The translations under genes were made by a program, and so were the position numbers. The notes under the pieces were generated by a model. It was given only the letters and a program-made list of their open reading frames with translations. It searched no databases and was not told the DNA's origin. A stretch of 64,000 nt of DNA, taken from contig CP137319.1 in assembly GCA_033182465.1 (NCBI GenBank), positions 3,410,001 through 3,474,000 on the forward strand, read 5' to 3'. The DNA is from Sanghuangporus weigelae. Lineage: Eukaryota; Basidiomycota; Agaricomycetes; Hymenochaetales; Hymenochaetaceae. Shown piece after piece: positions 57,298 through 64,000 of this stretch. Numbering within the stretch: position 1 is the first letter of the stretch; the number at the start of each line of letters is the position of its first letter.

Positions 57298-59052
57298 TCA
57301 AGAAAAGTTAAGGCTACGAAGCCTACTCAATACATCCCGCACAAATGCAACGCTTTCATTCTTATTCTCATATTCCGTATCTGTAATCTTCATAACGGAC
57401 TCGTTGAATGTCGGCTTGGACTTCTCTCCAAACATGAGGCACGATACGACGACGTCCTTGAACTTGCAGCCCATAACGGGTGGTATTTCCTTCTCCGCCA
57501 ATCTGATCAGGTCCCATCGCATTAACCATCCTCTATTCCGGTACTCTGGCTGACCCATCTCCAAGAACATGCGCTTGTACTTGTCTATTGAGAAGTCGAA
57601 CCATGAGAAATCCGCATCATAACATTCTCTCCTGTCCTTCCACGAGAATAGGGACTTCCAGAGTGCAACCTCGATGAGGACGACTCCAAGGCTGTATACG
57701 TCATCTCGCATATGATACCGAATGTGTTCTGTCGTCGTAGTGTGGACTGGATGTGTGTAGGCCACTCTCATGTAGTGAGAATACTTGAATGGAGTGATGG
57801 TAGTGTCGGCGCTGTCAGGCCGCGCTCGGTCAAAGTTTGCGAGATATGGTGTCCCGAGTTTCATTGGGAATAAGTCACCTTCGTCACCCATCAGTGGTTC
57901 GAAGACAAGTACCGAGTCTGGCCTTATATCCTTGTGTACGATACCCAGAGAATGTACAATGAGTACGGAGGTGGAGAGCTGAATTGCGAATCTAAGGCGG
58001 TCATCTAGAGAATGTCGAGGCTCTCCCCCCAGAAGAAGCATGCGCAGGGTTCGCGGTTGTCGCGTACCCGATGGGGGCCTGAGAACCAAGTCATGCTCAT
58101 TGCTATAAAATTCCGCGGAGACCTTCGCCCAACCGCAGCAAGAAAGCATTGCGGAACCAGCAAATGTTTGGATAATCGCCGTGCCAGATCTCTCTTCCGC
58201 GAAGAGCCTCGCAATATATTCCGTCTCTGTTACCGCCTTTTGGACTAGCGATTCTTTTCTATAAAGATGGTTCACGTCGCGTCGATTGATCACACATCCC
58301 ATATACCGCCCCTTTTCTATCATGTAAAACCCAGTCGGGCGCGCGGGATCGAGGTCCACGTAGGTGTCAATTTCTGATGCATCGATTCGATGAGCCGGAA
58401 GATCCTCCTCCAAACGCCGTCTGCAGCTAGCAACGAATAGAACATCGTCGAGACATTCCTTCATGCTGGTGATACTGGTATGAGATATTGGATCTCTGAA
58501 ATTCTTGAGTGTTTGGAAGGAGAGAAGAATGTCGCCTACATCTCCGGTCCATTTTTCAAGTACATCCATGGAATCGTTGATCTGACGACATCCCATGGCG
58601 AGATACGCGATTTCCGATGCGAATTTCCCAACCTTCGAACGTCTGAAGCGAGATAAAGGTTCCAACTTATACTTCAGCATCAGTCTTTCTGCTATGTTCT
58701 GCGCCATGCGGGCCATGAGAATCCTGCTGTTCGAGTGCGACGTAATCTGCAGTCGTATCGTCCAATCCTCGACGATTCGTGCCGTGGTCAACATCGCATT
58801 ATATGCATGTAGCACAGCTTCTTCAAGGAGATACTGCTGCTGAGAGTCGGCAGCTGCTATTCCAGACTTCGCAGTGTCGACATCGATGAACGATACGTAG
58901 TAGGCGAGTTTGCGGCTCCCGAAACTGGCTCGTTTGATGGCCTCCGTATGATTGCGTTGCAAATGCCTGTACTCTTGCACAGATCTGCACGTCTTCACGA
59001 CCCCTTCGACAATGGCCGGGAAGGATAGAACGAGACTTACGAAGTCGGTCAT
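57298..59052 (-). CDS. C-type protein C3: HeLo-like helical N-terminus plus pseudokinase (584 aa)
   Basis: Single coding exon. ATG 59052 (MTDFVSLVLSFPAIVEGVVK) is the start matching psiC4; the frame extends 40 codons upstream without homology and contains a likely 3' splice site, so it is read as 5'UTR. The helical head (about 1-180) is followed by a pseudokinase-like tail with an RHSLDDRLRFAIQLSTSVL helix, HKDIRPDSVLV (Asp kept, catalytic-loop Asn replaced by Ser), LANFDRAR where DFG is expected, and MRDDVYSLGVVLIEVALWKS. It is a different subtype from C1/C2, which have HKG and GFN. It is intact and runs opposite to psiC4. A membrane-active head is inferred by analogy only. Confidence 0.82.
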   Translation of the reverse strand: MTDFVSLVLSFPAIVEGVVKTCRSVQEYRHLQRNHTEAIKRASFGSRKLAYYVSFIDVDTAKSGIAAADSQQQYLLEEAVLHAYNAMLTTARIVEDWTIRLQITSHSNSRILMARMAQNIAERLMLKYKLEPLSRFRRSKVGKFASEIAYLAMGCRQINDSMDVLEKWTGDVGDILLSFQTLKNFRDPISHTSITSMKECLDDVLFVASCRRRLEEDLPAHRIDASEIDTYVDLDPARPTGFYMIEKGRYMGCVINRRDVNHLYRKESLVQKAVTETEYIARLFAEERSGTAIIQTFAGSAMLSCCGWAKVSAEFYSNEHDLVLRPPSGTRQPRTLRMLLLGGEPRHSLDDRLRFAIQLSTSVLIVHSLGIVHKDIRPDSVLVFEPLMGDEGDLFPMKLGTPYLANFDRARPDSADTTITPFKYSHYMRVAYTHPVHTTTTEHIRYHMRDDVYSLGVVLIEVALWKSLFSWKDRRECYDADFSWFDFSIDKYKRMFLEMGQPEYRNRGWLMRWDLIRLAEKEIPPVMGCKFKDVVVSCLMFGEKSKPTFNESVMKITDTEYENKNESVAFVRDVLSRLRSLNFS

Positions 59053-59314
59053 TGTACTAGACGATATGTGACTGAGAATCCTGATGCGCGAGGTTGTGAA
59101 TTCACGTCGATCAAGCGAGATCTGTATTACAGTAAATCTAATTACAGCAGTACCGGTTGTAGATATGTGCATCCTGTTCTGTAGTTTCTGTCGAACTATC
59201 CTGTACTGTCTCGGTTTAAGATGGGCGTCAAGTAATATAGGTAAATAAATTTATACACGCCGAAACGGTCGCAATGGAGAAACAAACATAAGCACGAAAT
59301 GAGGGACTGAACAT

Positions 59315-60764
59315 CTACTTAGAATGTCGAGTTGACCCTAAATGTACGAATAAGAGACGTTCGAAATATACTCGCAAAATAAACACTCACTACATAGCGA
59401 TCCTATAATAAAATAACACTCCCTACCAAGCGATCCAGCATCTTGTATGAAAGAGCCCAGTCTTCCCTTTCCAGCTTCTTTCAGACGCCATCTACGCTTA
59501 TAACCTGGTATGGAAGATATGAGCCTCTCGAAATGTGCCAAAGCTTCTGTGGCCGATGGGCGTTCTGTTGGATTTTCTTGGGTCATGCTCTCGACGAGAG
59601 GGATTAGGAAGCTCGCATTTAAAAATTTCTATCGAAAGGTCAGAAGCTACGCAACGATAATTTAAACTTGCATACCGTCGTAAAATTGCGTTTGAAAACA
59701 TTCCCTAGTATGAACACATCGACCGGGAATGGATCATAACGATTGAGTGGTAACAGCTCTGGAACTTCTCTGTCGAGTCCATCTACCCCGGTAACCACTC
59801 TCACTTCACCATCTGCAAAATGTGATGATAATCCGAAGTCCGTGAAATAATATTTCACGGACGCGACATCGCTCCTACGTCGAGGACTCGTTGGTACTCC
59901 ACGTTCGTCAAGATTCCAGACACTCGCATGGAATCCGTTCGGATACATCTCGGCACCATCGAACATGATATTCATGTCCGAGCAGTCCCTGGATGATCAT
60001 ATAGTCAGTTCAGTCCATCGCAGTTAGGCAGAATCATCACCTATGTGCTACACCCACACTGTGCATAAAAGCGAGACCCTATGGAAAGCTCAACAGGAAG
60101 ATTATAGAGGAGGAGGCACAGTAAAGACACACCTCTAGAGTCTGCTTCATGAAGTCAAGCATTTCGTCTACAGAGAAGAAAGGAGGTATATTGAATGGGC
60201 GAAGAAGTGGCAGGACAAGAAACTCCGAGTTTGGTGCAGATTCATCTCTTATGACATCCAGGATGGGCAAGCAGTGGTTTCTGGGATCTTTTGCTAGATC
60301 AGGAGATGACAGGAAGGTTCCAATGGAGGTCTCTGCTGAATCTCGCTGGACAGATTTGATGACGACTTTCTTCCCGTCCGAGATACGCGTAGCATCTATG
60401 AGCTTAGGTACCTGCTTTTACATCAGTCGCTGACGACAAAGAGATAACTGAGGAGCTCTACCGGATTGAAAAGCGAGTCCTCGCAAAGCAAGGGATCCAT
60501 GTTCGTATTCAACCAGGATGGTACCCATCCAGGTCTAAATCGTGGACGTAGCAGATATCCGTGACGTTCAAGCATTTTCTGCCGATCTCTCCAGACAATT
60601 TCATCAGGCATAAGATCGTATGAGATGCCATCATCTGGGACGTTTTCGTCCGAACGAACAGTCTTGCCTGGCATTAGGCAGTAGCGCAGAGGGTAGTCCT
60701 GAAGTTGCTCCGACAGACAAGCGAGCATATGGTTTCCGTTCAGACCGTGGGAAAGCATTGTCAT
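59315..60764 (-). CDS. A-type kinase-like protein A14 (396 aa, 6 exons)
   Basis: Exons (minus): 60764-60462, 60411-60133, 60078-60041, 59988-59676, 59628-59394, 59337-59315; frame kept. Exon 1 is longer than in paralogs (101 codons) with a Cys/Leu-containing lead before the module VWRDRQKMLERHGYLLRPRF, then PGWVPSW. The kinase-like part has VVIKSV, FMHSVGVAHR and DCSDMN, YPNGFHASVW, FTDFGLSSHF, VPELLPLNRYDPFPVDVFIL. The exon 2, 3 and 4 lengths (279/38/313) and the 23-nt last exon equal those of A1, so A1, A14 and A0 form a subgroup. Intact. Confidence 0.85.
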
Positions 60765-61117
60765 TTAAGACCTTTTTGTTCTCGGTTTGAAATTGGTTGT
60801 CAGTTGAACACAATCCACCTCCTCTCATGGCTCAACTGCAGTGTATCTCAAGGGATGTCCGTTGCTGTGTTCGGATTATTTGTAAATCTTTTTGTTGCAG
60901 AGAGGGACAACATAAGAGACGTTGTAGATCCAGGAGCTGGGGTGTGCTAGTCCGATACTCCTCGAACGAGAAATGAAGGTATCAGAGCATGCTTTGGTAT
61001 GCAGCTTACTCTACTTACCGTGTATTCTGATTCTCATCGGAGAACCGATAGGATAAGCAGCTGGTCCTGCAGCTTGACGATCTTCAACTTGAACGCCAAA
61101 AAACTGAATCATCGTGC

Positions 61118-63772
61118 ATGTTCGGAGGCAATGATGAAGCAGACACAGTTTGCGCATCCTTGAGAACGAAACATGAACGGTGCGGATGCTTGACATTTCT
61201 TTCACAGTTATTACTGACCTTAAATTCAGAACAAAAGCCCAAGCCCAGAAGACGCTCAGATCCGGTGGAAAGGGCATTGTCCATGGCATCAAAAAGCGAA
61301 TTCCTGGCAGATCAAATCAGCACGTCCAGAAGAAAGAGGTTCTCCTGGGAGTGGCCTCACGTTTGAAGGGACAGTATGAGGTTCGGGAAATATCCTTGCC
61401 AAAGTGCTGAGAAATGACGTGAATTATCCAGCTTTCTACCAGAATTCGATCTTCATTCGAAACCATCTCTAGAGTGGCTTACATGACAGAAACGCCAGTG
61501 ATTACGGACGCTTATAGCCAAATTCAGCGTTCCGAGTGGAAAATGGTAGTTAATGGCACGTCAGTTCATTCTATATTACGACGTTAAACTTACTTTCCCA
61601 GTAGTACCACAACGATCGTCAGCTGTTTTCGAAATGCGAGCATCACCATGGGAGGTCCTACGATACGATCAGAGCTTGTTCGATGAATGGTGGAAGAAAA
61701 GGCTTGCTCTTTCCCGGTTGCCAGAAACAGGTTGCAATGTTCCCTTTCCCAAGTCCGAATGAATCTGATCTGGATTTAGCTGGTCAAGAATGGAAGGATA
61801 TACAAGCCCTTTGCAGCGCAATGATACTCTTATTCGAGCATCTTATTTCCCCGGTGAGTTTAAGTGCATGCTAATGCCAGTGTATATACTACGTCGCTTA
61901 CGGTTGGTTGTACTTAGGAGCTGTCTCAAAATCCGGCTCTGGGACAAGACGTAGAGAAACTTCTGAATCAGTCTCAGTTGCTTGGAAATAACTTCTATCA
62001 GCTCTTATCGTATCCGGAATACTTCTCCTCTACATCAGAGCTACTTGGCGCCGCCGCTGCGTGAGTATTACTGATATCTCAAAAGGCTACCTCTTTACGA
62101 ACGTTAGACATTTTTATGTGGATCAGGATGGCCCACGTTGCAATTAAGTGCGTGGAAACGATCCGTACCTCTATCAGTGATCAATATGAAGGTCATTGTG
62201 ACGGTGGAAAATCTTTGGGATACTATGGGCGGCAACTAAAAAATTCGTGCGTCATCGTTGATGAACTCTTAGCTAAGAGCAATGTCAGTCTTCAGTCTAT
62301 CACTATGATGCTTCCCGACGCTGAGAATCTTTTCAGCTCATTCTTCATGAAGCTAGCAAACCAGAACGAAATGTAGTGGTTCTACAGAATCTACAGGAAC
62401 TGGGACTGCAGAGGTCATCACATACGATGCATACAGAAGCAAATGAAGATCATGTCGTGAAAGCTGAGGAGCATTTGGAGTCCTGTAAATACTTCGACGT
62501 CAAAGGTACAGTTCCTATCTCCGAGTATTGGGCAGATACTAAGGAATGCTAGATCTCAAACTCTTTGGATTACCGGAGATTCTACTATCTTCAGGAGAAG
62601 GGCATCAGATAGGTTTTGGATCATCTTCCATAGTTTTTGAGCGCCGTGTACTTGAAGGAACGAGACGCGTAGGTCAATCTCAGCTTTATAATGCAATTAT
62701 GCTCACACACTATTCACAGTATGCAGTTAAAGAGCCCAGCGGTGTGACTGCCAACAACCGGGACTCATTATGGAATGTAAGTTACCCATCAAACTCTTCG
62801 TCCCAATGATCGTACTGATTAGTGTTTCCATGCACAGAAATTCGGAAGGGAGGCACAAGTGTGGAGGCTATTAAAGCATGAAAATATCCTTCCACTGAGA
62901 GGCTTTTGTCTTCTCTCTAACGATCTTCCGGGACTCGTGATGGATGTTCATCGCTGGAACTTCAAAGATTTCGTGCGAGAATGCTCTCCGTCATCAAAGC
63001 AAAGATTGGAGCTGGTACGTTATGTGCTAAGTAAATGAACATTATTGGATAATATTAATCGGAAAACAGCTCCATGGTGCCAGTGAAGGGCTTTCGTACC
63101 GTAAGAGTGCTACTTCAGTATATTATTGTGCGCTTTTTCAATTATCAGCTAGTGCACTCTCAAAACATCGCCCATGGCGATTTGCGCGCTGTAAGTTGAA
63201 GGTGATATATCTCTGTTTTCACTTGTTCTGACATACTTCAAGTGTAATGTCCTTGTAAAAGAGAACTCTCTGAGGACAGGTTTCTCGGCTCTACTAACCG
63301 ATTTTGGTACCGCCTACTTCGTGAATGGTGTAATAGATCCAGTCCTGAAAGAAACTAAGTTCAAGGCCACGCATGACCAAGTTGGGAACGTGGGCTGGCT
63401 TTCTCCAGAGCTTCTGAGAAATGTAACGAGCCAGGGAGAGGAGGACGCTTACCCATACGTTTCGATTCCAGGCGATGTCTATTCATTTGGCTGTGTCTTA
63501 TTAGAGGTGCGTGTATGAAAGGGATAGAATGTCTATCAACTGAATAATTTCATTAGATCATTTTTGAACGTGATCCGTATCAGGGATGCAGCTCGGACGA
63601 AGCAAAAAAGGAGAAGATACTCCAAGGCTTGCTACCCGCATCGCTCGAGGAAACGAGCGACATCTATTATGAATTTCTTCTTTCATTATGGGCCCCGATA
63701 CTTGCACGACGTCCGACCGCGGAACAGGTAGCCGATCGGATACTTATCTTTCTGCAAAACGATAACTTATAA
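61118..63772 (+). CDS. Divergent B-type TKL-like kinase B5 (5' end uncertain)
   Basis: 3' exons: 61623-61730, 61780-61853, 61918-62060, 62127 onward, 62544-62776, 62838-63014, 63070-63100, 63153-63190, 63243-63506, 63557-63772. The N-terminal region shares the B landmarks: a basic IPGRSNQHVQKKEVLL stretch like B1 exon 3, a LFDEWWKKRLALSR segment, EWKDIQALCSAM, and 143-, 31- and 38-nt exons equal to B1. The kinase has GFGSSSIVFE loop, YAVKEP, FGREAQVW, HGDLRA then CNVLV, TDFGTAY, WLSPEL and DVYSFGCVLLE; all catalytic residues are present. Near 62282-62389 either an intron with a GTCAGT donor or a 1-nt frameshift must be assumed. The start codon was not identified; 61118 is a placeholder, and 60765-61117 holds only its upstream sequence. 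Confidence 0.7.
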
Positions 63773-64000
63773 TATATTTGCATTGTATAATAAATATTTC
63801 GCTCAAGCACTCTAATTGATGCCTTTTCCGTCATTAGTTTCCGGACAAATTTTTATGATGCTAGCGACAGAGCTTGCTAATTCATTTAGACTCCTCTATG
63901 GCGCATAGTTTCCAATAAAGTCCTTCAGCTGTTATCCGCTTGGATTGATGAGCCCAGCACATCACCATCAGTGCCCAACAGTCATCATCGATGACGCAAC

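Noticed and set aside
59053-59172. 40-codon N-terminal extension of C3
   Set aside because: No counterpart in psiC4, and a likely 3' splice site lies within it; ATG 59052 is the conserved start.
62282-62389. Certain frameshift in B5
   Set aside because: An intron with a GTCAGT donor and a CTACAG acceptor would keep frame, so a lesion is not demonstrated.
8097-63772. Assignment of A or B families to FunK1 fungal kinases
   Set aside because: The motifs seen (HGY-LR-R-RPGW module, FHP insert; HGDLRA TKL-like loop) do not match what I know of FunK1, so no such name is used.
1-64000. CRISPR arrays, rRNA, tRNA genes or a biosynthetic gene cluster
   Set aside because: No regularly spaced repeats, no tRNA cloverleaf or rRNA motif recognised, and no metabolic enzyme domains; the tRNA-like GGCTCATAACC at 1208 is a retrotransposon primer site.

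Overview
The window looks like genomic DNA of an agaricomycete (mushroom-forming basidiomycete). Coding sequence is cut by many short GT-AG introns (about 46-110 nt), bacterial features are absent, TIR and LTR transposons are present, and most genes belong to the divergent kinase-like families typical of these fungi. All assignments come from reading the sequence; no database search was run.

I count 26 kinase-like loci in four families, labelled here A to D. Family A (15 loci, about 370-395 aa when intact) has a short N-terminal module with a WW-R-R core and an HGY-LR-R-RPGW-PSW motif, followed by a kinase fold with no glycine loop. Lys, HRD and DFG remain, but HRD and DFG are about 50 residues apart. 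Its coding exons have near-constant lengths (about 228/270-279/38/313-319/238 nt), and the 38-nt exon ends inside the Arg codon of HRD. Family B (5 loci, 702 aa in the fully resolved copy) has a conserved, unnamed helical N-terminal region followed by a TKL-like kinase with HGD in place of HRD. Family C (4 loci, 572-607 aa, one coding exon) has an N-terminal helical region resembling fungal HeLo/HeLo-like domains followed by a pseudokinase. Family D (2 loci, 332 and 334 aa) is a canonical active-looking kinase with 8 exons.

Layout: 1-1504 is the 5' end of a Ty1/copia retrotransposon inserted into exon 1 of an A gene. From 1952 to 8096 come a TIR element, gene A1 and pseudogene A2. Then a seven-gene module occurs twice in the same order and orientation: B(-) A(+) C(+) D(+) B(-) A(+) A(-). 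Copy 1 is B1-A3-C1-D1-B2-psiA4-A5 (8097-25956). Copy 2 is B3-A6-C2-D2-B4-[A7]-A8-A9 (27493-46355, with A7 extra). The right third (47-64 kb) is an eroded zone: pseudogene A10 next to a long inverted-repeat element, intact A11, a C gene broken by a hAT-like element, pseudogenes A12 and A13, intact C3 and A14, and a divergent B-type gene (B5).

One reading, which is inference, is a birth-and-death cluster for allorecognition, immunity or regulated cell death. In it, active-looking kinases (B, D, perhaps A) would act on a C-type protein whose plan (membrane-active helical head plus pseudokinase tail) recalls animal MLKL and its partner kinase. Conserved gene order, tight divergent B/A promoters, pseudokinase conversion of one B copy, and repeated transposon disruption all fit, but none proves it.
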